DNA from: SMWD01 sp964629475
Lineage (GTDB): Bacteria > Pseudomonadota > Gammaproteobacteria > Steroidobacterales > GCA-2729495
DNA length: 64,000 nt
Direction: 5' to 3'
Assembly (NCBI GenBank): GCA_964629475.1
Contig: CAZVQW010000008.1
Location: forward strand, 50,100-114,099
Part shown: positions 16,958 through 26,476 of the stretch, piece by piece
Layout of the letters: every line of letters begins with the position of its first letter
Numbering within the stretch: the first letter of the stretch is position 1
Position numbers and translations under genes: made by a program
The notes under the pieces: generated by a model
What the model was told of the DNA's origin: nothing
Database searches by the model: none
The model's input: the letters and a program-made list of their open reading frames with translations, nothing else

Positions 16958-19900
16958 TTGCCCGCATCATAGATGCATGCCTGATTAACCGCTTCCTCGT
17001 CATTCTCGGGGCACTGCTGCTGATCGCCGTCGGAATCCGGGCAGTCGTGACAACACCGCTCGACGCAATACCGGATCTGTCCGATATACAGGTCATCGTT
17101 TTTACCGAGTACCCGGGACAGGCTCCGCAGGTCGTGGAGGACCAGGTCACCTACCCGCTGACGACAGCCATGCTGTCGGTGCCGTTTGCGAAAGCCGTGC
17201 GCGGCTATTCATTTTTCGGCCTGTCGTTCGTGTACATCATTTTCGAGGACGGTACGGACATGTATTGGGCACGCTCACGAGTTCTCGAATACCTGAATTT
17301 TGTCAGCGGCCGTCTGCCCGACAACGTCACGCCGAGCCTCGGACCGGACGCGACCGGTGTCGGCTGGATCTATGAATACGCCCTCGTCGATCACAGCGGT
17401 AAAAACGATCTCGCAAAACTGCGCTCGATTCAGGACTGGTATCTGCGCTACCCGCTGCAAACCGTGCCCGGCGTGGCCGAAGTCGCTTCGGTGGGCGGCT
17501 ATGTCAAGCAATACCAGGTCGAGGTAGACCCGAACATGCTGGCCGCCTACGACATTCAGCTCGGCAAGGTGCGCAAAGCCATCGAACGCTCGAATCGTGA
17601 TGTCGGCGGACGGCTGATTGAAATGGCCGAAACCGAGTACATGGTACGTGGACTCGGCTACATTCAATCGCAGACCGACCTCGAAAGTATCGCCGTGGGC
17701 GTCGATGCGCGCGGCACGCCGATTCGCCTGAAAGACGTGGCCAACATCCAGATCGGCCCCGAGTTGCGGCGTGGCCTCGCCGAACTGAATGGCGTCGGCG
17801 AAGTCGCCGGTGGCATTGTCATCATGCGCTATGGCGAGAATGCCCTGGCAACGATTGAGCGTGTCCGTGACAAACTCGAAGAACTCAAGGCGGGACTACC
17901 CGACGGTGTAGAAATCGTACCGGTCTACGATCGTGGTGCATTGATCGAACGGGCCGTGGACAATCTGTCATGGACTCTATTAATAGAGTTCATCCTGGTC
18001 GCACTGATTTGCATGATTTTCCTGCTGCATGTTCGCTCGGCACTGGTCACGATCATTGTGTTACCGATCGGTGTATTGGCCGCACTGATCGCGATGCGTC
18101 TGCAGGGTATTAACGCCAACATCATGTCACTCGGCGGTATCGCGATCGCAATCGGCGCCATGGTCGATGGCCCCATTGTTCTGACGGAAAACGTACACAA
18201 GCACCTGGCGCGAATGCGCGAGACTCGCGGCCAATCGATAACAGTTGCCGAGCGCTGGGAGGCAGTCAGCACTGCGGCCCGTGAAGTCGGACCCGCGCTG
18301 TTTTTCTCCCTGCTCGTCGTCGTCGCTGCATATTTCGCAATCTTCACGCTCGAGGCCCAGGAAGGCCGGCTGTTCAAACCACTCGCATTCACGAGCAGTT
18401 ATTCGATGGCGGCGGCCGCGATCCTGGCGATTACCGTTGTCCCGTTACTCACGGGGTTGCTGATCCGCGGTCGGATTCTGCCGGAACAGAAAAACCCGAT
18501 TAACCGGCTGCTCCACAAGCTCCATGGGCCCTTGCTGGAACACCTGCTGCGCCGACCAAAGACAACGCTGGTATCGGTCATCGTCCTGCTGGCATTAACG
18601 TGGTACCCGGTAACGCAACTCGGTAGCGAATTCATGCCGCCGCTCGACGAGGGCGACATCCTGTACATGCCGACAACATTTCCCGGCGTATCGATCACCA
18701 AGGCCAAAGAACTGCTGCAACAAACCGATAAAATCCTGCGCACGTTTCCGGAGGTTGAATCGGTGTTCGGCAAAGTAGGCCGCGCGGAGACCGCGACGGA
18801 TCCTGCGCCGCTGGCAATGATCGAGACGATTGCCAGGCTTAAGCCGAGGGACCAGTGGCCGGATCCGGCAAAGACGACGCGGATGTTGATGAAGGAGATG
18901 GATGCCGCCATCCAGTTCCCCGGACTCGCCAATACCTGGACGATGCCGATCAAAACCCGGCTCGACATGCTCTCGACCGGCATCAAGACCCCGGTCGGCA
19001 TCAAATTCGGCGGGCCCGATCTCGATGTTTTGCAGCAACTTGCCAAAGACGCCGAGCAGGCGATGAATTCCATGCCGGAGACGCTATCGGCATTCGGCGA
19101 TCGAGCCGTCGGCGGCTACTTCCTCGATTTCGATATCCGCCGCAAGGAAATTGCCCGCTATGGACTGACGGTCGGCGACGTACAGGATGTCATCATGTCC
19201 GCAATCGGCGGCATGACGATCACCGAGACCGTCGAAGGGCTGGAACGATACCCTGTCAGTCTGCGCTATCCGCGGGAATTGCGCGATGACCCCGAACGCC
19301 TCGGCCGCGTCCTCGTACCGACGCCGAGCGGCGCACAAATACCGCTGGCCCAATTGGCCGATATTCGGCTGACGCGTGGCGCACCGGCAATCAAGAGCGA
19401 AAATGCACGGCCCCAGGCCTGGGTTTACATCGACATCAAGACCAGTGACGTCGGTGGTTTTGTCGCCGAGGCCAGGCAAGTACTGGCGGATGCAATCGAC
19501 CTTCCCGCCGGCTACACAGTGACCTGGTCGGGACAATTCGAGTACATGGAACGCGCGGCGGCGCGCCTGAAGATCGTTATCCCACTGACGCTGTTCATGA
19601 TCTTCCTGCTGCTCTACCTGAATTTTCGCAACGTCGCAGCACCCGTCGTCGTCATGCTGTCCATGCCTTTCGGATTGATCGGCGGTTTCTGGATCGTATA
19701 CGGGTACGGTTTCAACATGTCCGTGGCCGTTGCCGTCGGATTCATCGCCCTGGCGGGAGTGGCGACAGAAACGGGAGTATTGGTGCTGACGTTTATCGAA
19801 GAAACCGTCAATGAGCGCCGACGCAAAAAAACAGAGGCCTGGCACCGCGGCGACACCTCGACGAATGCCCTGACCCGGGATGAAATACTCCAAGCGGTCC

Positions 19901-20127
19901 ACGAAGGCACGTCACAACGGGTGCGCCCCGTTGCAATGACGGCGACCTCGACGATCGTCGGCTTACTGCCCATCATGCTGGGCAGTGGGACCGGCTCCGA
20001 TGTCATGCAGCGCATCGCTGCACCGATGGTGGGCGGGATGCTGACCACGACGTTTCTGTGCCTGCTTGTTCTACCCGTGATTTATGTACACATTCTGCAC
20101 TGGAAGGAATCACGCATGCAGAGGTAA
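16954..20127 (+). CDS. cusA: Heavy-metal RND efflux pump, CusA-like (Cu(I)/Ag(I))
   Basis: 1057 residues of the HME-RND family: twelve membrane helices with two large periplasmic domains, and typical signatures DAIPDLSDIQVIVFTEYPG, GGIAIAIGAMVDGPIVLTENVHKH and SGQFEYMERA. Three methionines, M572 in LYMPTT, M622 in APLAMIE and M672 in LDMLSTGIK, fall where E. coli CusA has its metal-binding methionine triad (M573, M623, M672). That supports Cu(I)/Ag(I) rather than Zn/Co/Cd specificity. The alignment was made by eye. It is the last gene of a tightly overlapping three-gene pump operon. No copper-sensing two-component pair is visible nearby. Confidence 0.9.
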   Translation: MIARIIDACLINRFLVILGALLLIAVGIRAVVTTPLDAIPDLSDIQVIVFTEYPGQAPQVVEDQVTYPLTTAMLSVPFAKAVRGYSFFGLSFVYIIFEDGTDMYWARSRVLEYLNFVSGRLPDNVTPSLGPDATGVGWIYEYALVDHSGKNDLAKLRSIQDWYLRYPLQTVPGVAEVASVGGYVKQYQVEVDPNMLAAYDIQLGKVRKAIERSNRDVGGRLIEMAETEYMVRGLGYIQSQTDLESIAVGVDARGTPIRLKDVANIQIGPELRRGLAELNGVGEVAGGIVIMRYGENALATIERVRDKLEELKAGLPDGVEIVPVYDRGALIERAVDNLSWTLLIEFILVALICMIFLLHVRSALVTIIVLPIGVLAALIAMRLQGINANIMSLGGIAIAIGAMVDGPIVLTENVHKHLARMRETRGQSITVAERWEAVSTAAREVGPALFFSLLVVVAAYFAIFTLEAQEGRLFKPLAFTSSYSMAAAAILAITVVPLLTGLLIRGRILPEQKNPINRLLHKLHGPLLEHLLRRPKTTLVSVIVLLALTWYPVTQLGSEFMPPLDEGDILYMPTTFPGVSITKAKELLQQTDKILRTFPEVESVFGKVGRAETATDPAPLAMIETIARLKPRDQWPDPAKTTRMLMKEMDAAIQFPGLANTWTMPIKTRLDMLSTGIKTPVGIKFGGPDLDVLQQLAKDAEQAMNSMPETLSAFGDRAVGGYFLDFDIRRKEIARYGLTVGDVQDVIMSAIGGMTITETVEGLERYPVSLRYPRELRDDPERLGRVLVPTPSGAQIPLAQLADIRLTRGAPAIKSENARPQAWVYIDIKTSDVGGFVAEARQVLADAIDLPAGYTVTWSGQFEYMERAAARLKIVIPLTLFMIFLLLYLNFRNVAAPVVVMLSMPFGLIGGFWIVYGYGFNMSVAVAVGFIALAGVATETGVLVLTFIEETVNERRRKKTEAWHRGDTSTNALTRDEILQAVHEGTSQRVRPVAMTATSTIVGLLPIMLGSGTGSDVMQRIAAPMVGGMLTTTFLCLLVLPVIYVHILHWKESRMQR

Positions 20128-20174
20128 CGGTACCGGTGTGGCCTTCCCTCGAGTAATTCGTTTCCAAATCTTCT

Positions 20175-21329
20175 TCAGGCTTTCTTTCGCCGTATCCAGC
20201 CGAGTAAACCGAGAGCAGAACCGAACAACCAAACGGCCGCCGGCACAGGTACCGCGGTGGGCGACAGCAGGAACGCTCGCTCCTCTCCATTGTAAGTTCC
20301 GTAGCCGACAATCTGACCGAGTTCGTTCACGTCGTAAGCAGCCTTCAGCACCGACCAACCAACCAGGTTATCCACCAGTGTGCTCAATTCAATCACGCTC
20401 TGGCCGTCAAAAGACACCGTTGCGGACTGTGCGAACCCGGAATCAAAGCTGTAGCCAACAATGACCCCGGCATCGTTAATCGACCAAGCTCGGCCGTAAC
20501 CGCTGCCGAGATCGTCCATGAAATGAAATCCGTTTTCGTCCCAGACAACGGCTCGATCAAAGTTGGTAATGGATGCGCTGCTATCGTAAGCCAGACCGAC
20601 GGCCACACCGCTATTGTTGATTTGTTGCGCCGTGCTGTAACTCCCAACAAAAGTATTATGAAGACTGATCGTTCCACTCGCATCCCAGGTCGACTGGTGC
20701 TTCGAAGAGTTCTCAAAGTCAGATATTGATGCTCGACCTGCAACCTCGCCTGCATCATTAATACCGTGACCACGGCTGTAGCCGGTAGGCGACCAAACCG
20801 TGCCGAGATTCGTCATCGTCCCACTCTCATATTTGAATGCGTTCGTGCGGTGAACTTCGGGGGTGTATCCCATCGGGTCGATATTCGCAAAACCCGTGAT
20901 AACGCCACTATCATTGATGTCATAAGCACCAGAATACGCTCCGCCGAGTGTGCCGAGATTGGTAGTCACGCCACCTTGCCAACTAAATGCGTAGCCATTT
21001 GGAGTCTGCAGGTTCGCCGAACCAGTCTCCCCGACAACGATACCGTTGTTGTTTACAGCACGGGCCAGCCCCGTAAATCCAAGACTCTGGATCGTGCCGT
21101 TACTGTTCCAAATGACAGCTTCTTTGGTTCCGCTAACGGAGTTGTATGACTGACCGACAACTGTGCCGTTTTCGTTCAGGCCGTAGGCCAGGTTTGCCGC
21201 TCCTGCTCCCGTCTCCAGAGTCTCGAGCACCTGGATCGAATAGGTGTCCGCGCTTGCAGCGCCAGAAAGAAATGCGGAAATAATCAACGCAGCAAACGCA
21301 CCAATCAACCGAAGTAGAACACTCCCCAT
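20175..21329 (-). CDS. HAF-repeat extracellular protein with PEP-CTERM-like C-terminal sorting tail
   Basis: 384 residues. A signal peptide (to about SGAASA) is followed by at least seven repeats of the pattern N-x-x-G-x-hydrophobic-x-G, such as NENGTVVGQS, NNNGIVVGET, NDSGVITGFA, NDAGEVAGRA, NNSGVAVGLA, NDAGVIVGYS and NELGQIVGYG, as in the HAF repeat family. The C-terminus is VPVPAAVWLFGSALGLLGWI followed by RRKKA: a VPxPAA motif, a membrane helix and a basic tail, the layout of a PEP-CTERM/exosortase substrate. Such proteins are exported, cleaved and attached to extracellular matrix. The nearby EPS locus fits. No exosortase gene is seen in this window. Function beyond a surface repeat protein is unknown. 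Confidence 0.8.
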   Translation of the reverse strand: MGSVLLRLIGAFAALIISAFLSGAASADTYSIQVLETLETGAGAANLAYGLNENGTVVGQSYNSVSGTKEAVIWNSNGTIQSLGFTGLARAVNNNGIVVGETGSANLQTPNGYAFSWQGGVTTNLGTLGGAYSGAYDINDSGVITGFANIDPMGYTPEVHRTNAFKYESGTMTNLGTVWSPTGYSRGHGINDAGEVAGRASISDFENSSKHQSTWDASGTISLHNTFVGSYSTAQQINNSGVAVGLAYDSSASITNFDRAVVWDENGFHFMDDLGSGYGRAWSINDAGVIVGYSFDSGFAQSATVSFDGQSVIELSTLVDNLVGWSVLKAAYDVNELGQIVGYGTYNGEERAFLLSPTAVPVPAAVWLFGSALGLLGWIRRKKA

Positions 21330-21899
21330 AATAATTTCCCCTTACGCCCGGCATACACGAACGACTGCCCTGTGCGGACAAGATGTTCAATTAAATTGTT
21401 TGTTATCGCCCTTCTCGGTGTTGCTTCATCGGTTGGGGCTCATCTTCAAAATAGCAAAGAAGCTACAATTGAAAATTGATTTACATCAATATTCATCCGA
21501 GCGTCGAACGTTTGACATATCCCACAGAAAATCTGAGTCATCAACAGGGATTGACGACCGTCGGCTTTGGGTCGTCAGCCGACTTTTTCCGCATCACAGT
21601 GAAATGGCGGCTATCAGGAGGTTTCCAGACGTTCAGGCACGATCAATTCTGACACTGTTGTTCAGATCAAGTATCGACCAAAACACCTATTGTTTGTACG
21701 AACTTGAATAAACACCCAATAGACGCCGGATCATTTTCTGACATTGCGTGTTGTGCTTTTTGGCCTTTTTTTTGAAGAACTCCACAGATTATGAGATGAA
21801 CAAAATTGTAAAACCCAATATCCTATCCATCATTGCAGAAGCATATCTGTATATAGAGGAATCTCCATATAAAGTGCGCTCATTCGCAGAGTTTACAAC
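21330..21899. other. 570-base gene-free stretch between HAF protein and TrhP
   Basis: No convincing protein is encoded here; a plus-strand frame from 21244 to 21711 runs partly antisense to the HAF gene and lacks family features. The 21330-21480 part is AT-rich and should hold the promoter of the HAF gene. Interleaved stems followed by a T-run lie at 21553-21588. The last 120 bases before trhP are AT-rich with TATAGAGGA-like sequence, probably its promoter region. Confidence 0.6.
21553..21588 (+). terminator. Terminator-like hairpin interleaved with a competing stem
   Basis: GTCGGCT (21560-21566) pairs with AGCCGAC (21577-21583), followed by TTTTT (21584-21588), an intrinsic-terminator layout on the plus strand. 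GACGACC (21553-21559) pairs with GGTCGTC (21570-21576) in an overlapping stem. The two stems interleave, so they would either compete or form an H-type pseudoknot. No obvious plus-strand gene ends just before it. Confidence 0.4.
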
Positions 21900-23210
21900 G
21901 TGCCCATAGAATTACTTTCACCTGCCGGGCGCCTGAAGGCAATGCGCTACGCGTTTGCCTATGGCGCCGATGCCGTTTACATCGGCCAGCCAAGATACAG
22001 CCTTCGTGTCCGGGAAAATGAATTCAGCCGTCTGGAAAATATTGCCGAGGCTGTCGAAGAAGCACATGAGCTGGGGAAGCTGGTATACATCGCATCCAAT
22101 CTTTCTCCGCATAACAATAAGGTACGAACCTATCTGCGTGACATGGCGCCGGTCATGGAGATGCAACCTGATGCACTCATCATGTCCGATCCCGGCCTTA
22201 TCATGATGGTTAGGGAAAAGTGGCCTGAAATACCCATACACCTGTCCGTTCAGGCCAACGCGGTCAATTACGCCACAGTCAGCTTCTGGCAAAAACTCGG
22301 GCTGACCAGAATCATTCTTTCCCGGGAACTCTCCCTCGACGAGATCGAAGAGATCCGTCAGGAATGCCCGGATATTGATTTGGAGGTTTTTGTCCACGGC
22401 GCCCTCTGCATAGCCTATTCCGGTCGTTGCCTGCTATCCGGTTACATGACACACCGCGACTCCAACCAGGGCGCATGCACAAACTCCTGTCGGTGGGAAT
22501 ATCAAACGGTAATGGCCGAACAGACCACAGAGGGCAATATTATCCCGAAGAACATTGCAGCCCCCCCTGCAGCAGCATCCGACCAGGTATTTCTACTGCA
22601 GGAGAAACAACGGCCCGGCGAACTGATGCCTGCATGGGAAGACGAGCATGGCACGTACATCATGAACTCCAGGGATCTGCGTGCGATTCAGCATGTTCAG
22701 CGATTAATAAAAATGGGCATCAGTTCGCTCAAAATAGAAGGACGCACAAAATCTTTCTTTTACGTTGCGCGGACGGCTCAGGCTTACCGAAAAGCTATTG
22801 ATGACAGCTACGCAGGCCAGTCTTTCGATATGAACCTGATGACTGAGCTGGAGAGTCTTTCCAACCGGGGATATACCGAGGGTTTCTACCGGCGACATCT
22901 TCCGCACGAGATGCAGCAATACGAAGAAACTTCCTCTGTTTCCGATCGCCAACAGTTTGTCGGTGAAGTTTTTGTGGACGATCGGGGCAAAGTCATGATC
23001 GACGTTAAGAACAGGTTTCAGATCGGTGACGAGCTGGAACTCATGACACCTTCCGGGAACCGTTCCTTCAGGCTCGAGTCCATGCTGGACCAGAAGGGTG
23101 CATCCACAGACGTTGCGCCAGGCTCAGGTCATATTGTCGAAATTCCGGAATTACCGGCCGATGCAGTAAATTACGGGCTGCTGATGAGAACGATCAATCC
23201 AGACACGTAG
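21900..23210 (+). CDS. trhP: tRNA 5-hydroxyuridine modification protein TrhP (YegQ, U32 family)
   Basis: 436 residues, close in length and sequence to E. coli YegQ. Matching blocks include ELLSPAGRLKAMRYAFAYGA, GQPRYSLRVRENEF, PDALIMSDPGLIMMVRE, IHLSVQANAVN, LGLTRIILSRELSLDEIEEI, VHGALCIAYSGRCLLSGYM and LKIEGRTKSFFYVARTAQAY. TrhP takes part in prephenate-dependent hydroxylation of U34 in some tRNAs in the cytoplasm; the conserved cysteines fit the U32 core. The start is a GTG at 21900; the frame is closed by TAA at 21870 and no ATG lies upstream, while the first residues PIELLSPAG align with the family start. It stands alone between the HAF and DUF4019 genes. Confidence 0.93.
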   Translation: MPIELLSPAGRLKAMRYAFAYGADAVYIGQPRYSLRVRENEFSRLENIAEAVEEAHELGKLVYIASNLSPHNNKVRTYLRDMAPVMEMQPDALIMSDPGLIMMVREKWPEIPIHLSVQANAVNYATVSFWQKLGLTRIILSRELSLDEIEEIRQECPDIDLEVFVHGALCIAYSGRCLLSGYMTHRDSNQGACTNSCRWEYQTVMAEQTTEGNIIPKNIAAPPAAASDQVFLLQEKQRPGELMPAWEDEHGTYIMNSRDLRAIQHVQRLIKMGISSLKIEGRTKSFFYVARTAQAYRKAIDDSYAGQSFDMNLMTELESLSNRGYTEGFYRRHLPHEMQQYEETSSVSDRQQFVGEVFVDDRGKVMIDVKNRFQIGDELELMTPSGNRSFRLESMLDQKGASTDVAPGSGHIVEIPELPADAVNYGLLMRTINPDT

Positions 23211-23240
23211 CAAGATCCCCGAACGATACGGCAAGCCGAC

Positions 23241-23645
23241 TTACTTGATGTAATAGCCGGAAACCCGCCAGTGACCTTCGTCCCACATAGGTGTTACGGT
23301 CTCGACAGCCGCAGCCTTATTCTCGTATGTGGCCGAGAATATCAACACGACGTATTCCCCATCCGGGGCACCCGGCAGGGTCTCGGCGTAAGTTGCGGAT
23401 ACAAACTCACGCGACTGCAACGCACCCAATGGCCGGCGAGCCGACTCCACGGCCCGGGCCCAATCGGAGCTGCTCACCTGCTGCCGGAACAGTGACGAAG
23501 CGGCATCCCAGCTCGCCTCATAACGACTCGAATCCACAAGACCGAGCCATGCTAATGCAGCTTCCTTTGCTGCATCCTCTTTTTCTGAGGCAAAACCGGA
23601 CACGGTAAATAAAACCAGCACAATTCCAATAATTGCATGTTTCAT
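23241..23645 (-). CDS. DUF4019 family secreted protein
   Basis: 134 residues. A signal peptide (MKHAIIGIVLVLFTVSGFAS) is followed by a DUF4019-like domain with AALAWLGLVDSSRYEASWDA, FRQQVSSSDWARAVESARRPLG and a C-terminal strand pair ending WRVSGYYIK. Family members are small periplasmic proteins of unknown function with a cystatin/NTF2-like look. AGGAG lies about seven bases before the ATG. The gene converges with trhP, 30 bases apart, and shows no operon partner. I do not assign a reaction. Confidence 0.75.
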   Translation of the reverse strand: MKHAIIGIVLVLFTVSGFASEKEDAAKEAALAWLGLVDSSRYEASWDAASSLFRQQVSSSDWARAVESARRPLGALQSREFVSATYAETLPGAPDGEYVVLIFSATYENKAAAVETVTPMWDEGHWRVSGYYIK

Positions 23646-23803
23646 ACTTCACTCCTGAGTAATTCGCTTTAGGTTGCTACCTCATCTTCGTCAATAATCT
23701 CTTTCTCTTCTTTCCCGGCCTCCATCCATTCGACTATGCCGGGCTTATTGAACACACTGGTCAAAGATTCTTGACGATAAAATCATCATGGCATGATTGC
23801 ATG

Positions 23804-25279
23804 TTATCCATCTAATTCAGACGATCTTATGACCAACATCTTCTCAATCTGCATATCCGCAATCGTATGCGGAATACCCCCTGTACCGAGCCCGGATTCT
23901 CTCAAGCCTGCGAACGGCATCCCGTCGATACGAAAAGCCGTGTGGTCATTGACCATGACCGCCGAGGCATCGATCCGTCGATACACACGCAGCGCGGTAT
24001 CGATGTCGCGGCTGAATACTGCCGCCTGAAAAGCTACCGGCAAACTATTGGCCGCCTCGATCGCTTCGTCCAGATTGTCGTATGGATAGATACAAACAAC
24101 AGGACCAAATATCTCCTCGGTACTGACCTTCGCATCGACCGGCGGCTCGAACAACACGGTACACGGATAACAGCTGGCGCTCAGCGGATCACCTCCACCA
24201 AGACGCTCAGCGCCTCCATCAATCGCTTCCACAACCCAATCGTGAATCCGGATCACTTCCGCCGGACGAATCAGCGGACCGACATCCGTGTCCGCACTGA
24301 TCGGATCACCGACCGTCAGACCGGCAGCCCCTTTCGCAAGTCGTTCGGCAAATTCGCGAGCGATTCGGCGCGGCGCGAATACTCGCTGTACCGACACACA
24401 GACCTGTCCGGCGTGATAGAACCCGCCTTTCAGGATCGCGGCACAAGCCAGCTCAGCATCAAAATCATCGGTCAGAATAACGGGTGCGACGCCGCCATGC
24501 TCGAGGGCGCAACGTGTCCCGGGCGCCAGTTTTGACCGCAACATCCAACCAACACGCGCGCTACCGATGAAACTGAAAAAGGATACGCGAGGATCCGTGA
24601 CCAGTTTCTCGACTATCGGGATCTCTGTCGGTAACACGACCTGACACCAGGCGGCCGGCAGGCCCGCCGCGCGCAGAATTCGGATGAATCGCAGACAAGA
24701 TAACGGAGTGTCCTCCGCCGGCTTGACGACAACGGGGCAACCCGCGGCCACGGCGGCGGCAACCTGGTGAACAATCAGGTTCAACGGGTGGTTGAATGCA
24801 CTGACCGCCACGACCACACCGACCGGTTCTTTCTGCGTGAAGGCTAACCGCTCGCCGCTCGCCACAGTCGCACCCATCGGCACGACGTTGCCCGCATCAG
24901 AGCGCAACGTCTCGATACACAGGTTAATGCCATCGATGGCACGCATCACTTCCACCTGTGAGTCACAAAGCGGTTTACCCCCTTCCCGGGCCGCAAGCAG
25001 CGTCAATTCCGCATGATCCTTCGTCATCTGCCCAACTGCGCGCGCCAGGATATCGATACGATCATGTAACGGTATCCAGCTATCCCGGTCACGGAATAAT
25101 CCATACGCCGTTTGCAAGGCATCATCGATATGCGTCAAATCGCAGGTTTCGACTTCGGCTATCAAAGTCTGGTCAAAGGGCGCCGTAACGCGGAGTATCC
25201 CCGCAGGATCAGACCGCCCGTCGATCATCAATGGTTCGTGAAGAATTCCGGTCTTATCGGATTCTGTAAACCGTTCCAT
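23804..25279 (-). CDS. NAD(P)-dependent aldehyde dehydrogenase (paralogue 1)
   Basis: 491 residues of the ALDH superfamily, oxidising an aldehyde to an acid in the cytoplasm. Catalytic residues are in place: N163 in AFNHPLN, E260 in LEHGG and the nucleophile C294 in GQVCVSVQRV; the cofactor loop reads SFIGSARVG (236-244). The ending FAGLRESGLGTGGIPHTIADM is typical. GGAGAG precedes the ATG. It is nearly the same protein as the gene at 41711-43186 (same length, about three quarters of residues identical by eye), so the two are paralogues. Being divergent from a fatty-acid desaturase it could oxidise a fatty aldehyde, but the substrate is not established. Confidence 0.88.
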   Translation of the reverse strand: MERFTESDKTGILHEPLMIDGRSDPAGILRVTAPFDQTLIAEVETCDLTHIDDALQTAYGLFRDRDSWIPLHDRIDILARAVGQMTKDHAELTLLAAREGGKPLCDSQVEVMRAIDGINLCIETLRSDAGNVVPMGATVASGERLAFTQKEPVGVVVAVSAFNHPLNLIVHQVAAAVAAGCPVVVKPAEDTPLSCLRFIRILRAAGLPAAWCQVVLPTEIPIVEKLVTDPRVSFFSFIGSARVGWMLRSKLAPGTRCALEHGGVAPVILTDDFDAELACAAILKGGFYHAGQVCVSVQRVFAPRRIAREFAERLAKGAAGLTVGDPISADTDVGPLIRPAEVIRIHDWVVEAIDGGAERLGGGDPLSASCYPCTVLFEPPVDAKVSTEEIFGPVVCIYPYDNLDEAIEAANSLPVAFQAAVFSRDIDTALRVYRRIDASAVMVNDHTAFRIDGMPFAGLRESGLGTGGIPHTIADMQIEKMLVIRSSELDG

Positions 25280-25454
25280 TGAATCTCTCCAGGTGTCTTA
25301 GCGAGCATCTGCCGTGCAGATGGGCCGGCCGTGGCTGCTGCACCGCCGAACCCTGAGTTTATGCCAAATAAATGTAAATCGGTGCCACTTAAAGCTGAGT
25401 CACCCAAAAAACCCGGTCCTCAGCACAAATAAATCGGCTCAGACCGGCATCTCT

Positions 25455-26315
25455 ATGCTAGCCTTCGTGCGCTGTGCGCAAACTATTGGCTTTGAAGAAG
25501 GGACCCGGGGCTTCCTGACCCGGTTTTTTATGTTCAGATTTTCTGCAGACCGGATTCCGGTTTTTCTCGTGCTCGTGTTTAGCATGATCGACTTCACTAT
25601 CTATTTTCTTGTCGACAACATCTGGTGGCTGGCGGGTTACTTGTTGCTCATGATCCTGCCAAAGGGGCTGATCTGCGCCTGGAATCATCATCATCAACAT
25701 ACGATGACATTTCATATCAAGGCACTCAACCGTATTCTCGAGTTTTTCTACGCACTGCATACCGGTGTAACCACAAATCTGTGGGGCTTGCATCATGTGC
25801 TCGGTCATCACAGGAACTTCCTCGACCAGACACGCGACGAAAGCGCCTGGAAGCGACCGAATGGCGAAGCGATGGGCGCACTGGAATACACACTTGTTAT
25901 TGCGGGTACAGCTTACTATCGAGGTTATCGAGTTGGCAGGAAATTCCCACGGGTACAGCGTGACTTTCTGCTCTATACGATACTGACATTGCTTGGTCTC
26001 GCTGTGCTGTGCTGGTTCCGGCCTGTACCGGCACTTTTTGTATTTGTGTTACCGATGATCCTCAGCCTGCTGTTTACCTCCTGGGTAACCTATGATCACC
26101 ACAGCGGCCTGGATACGGATGATCAATTTCAGGCCTCCTATAACAACACCAACCGCCTGTTCAACCTGTTGACGGGAAATCTTGGCTATCACACAGCACA
26201 TCATTTCCGTCAGGGCCTGCACTGGTCTCTGCTCCCCGAATTACACGAAAAGATTAAAGACCGGATCCCCCTCCGGTTGATACGGAATGCAAACTTTGTA
26301 CTAGCCGAGGCCTGA
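25455..26315 (+). CDS. Fatty acid desaturase-family membrane protein
   Basis: About 286 residues with the three histidine boxes of membrane desaturases/hydroxylases: NHHHQH, HHVLGHH with a nearby acidic residue, and YHTAHH, separated by pairs of membrane helices. Such enzymes use a di-iron centre and oxygen to desaturate or hydroxylate acyl chains in the membrane. I chose the ATG at 25455 (MLAFVRCAQTIGFEEG), since the frame upstream to 25314 has no desaturase features and overlaps the divergent ALDH promoter region. It precedes the GH3 gene by about 160 bases on the same strand. Regioselectivity cannot be judged from sequence alone. Confidence 0.82.
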   Translation: MLAFVRCAQTIGFEEGTRGFLTRFFMFRFSADRIPVFLVLVFSMIDFTIYFLVDNIWWLAGYLLLMILPKGLICAWNHHHQHTMTFHIKALNRILEFFYALHTGVTTNLWGLHHVLGHHRNFLDQTRDESAWKRPNGEAMGALEYTLVIAGTAYYRGYRVGRKFPRVQRDFLLYTILTLLGLAVLCWFRPVPALFVFVLPMILSLLFTSWVTYDHHSGLDTDDQFQASYNNTNRLFNLLTGNLGYHTAHHFRQGLHWSLLPELHEKIKDRIPLRLIRNANFVLAEA

Positions 26316-26476
26316 TCAACGCCAAGCCCGTATTGATTTAATTTCCAGCAAGCGTGGCCATATGGTTAGCGGTGAACTTACCCTGAACTCGTTACAGGAT
26401 GTTCGTTTAGAGAAGGATTTGAAATTACACCCGCAAATTTTGTAACCTGTACCCGATCTCCGGCGCAAAAATAACA

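Noticed and set aside
21244..21711. 155-residue plus-strand frame
   Set aside because: It is partly antisense to the HAF gene and shows no family features or good ribosome-binding site.
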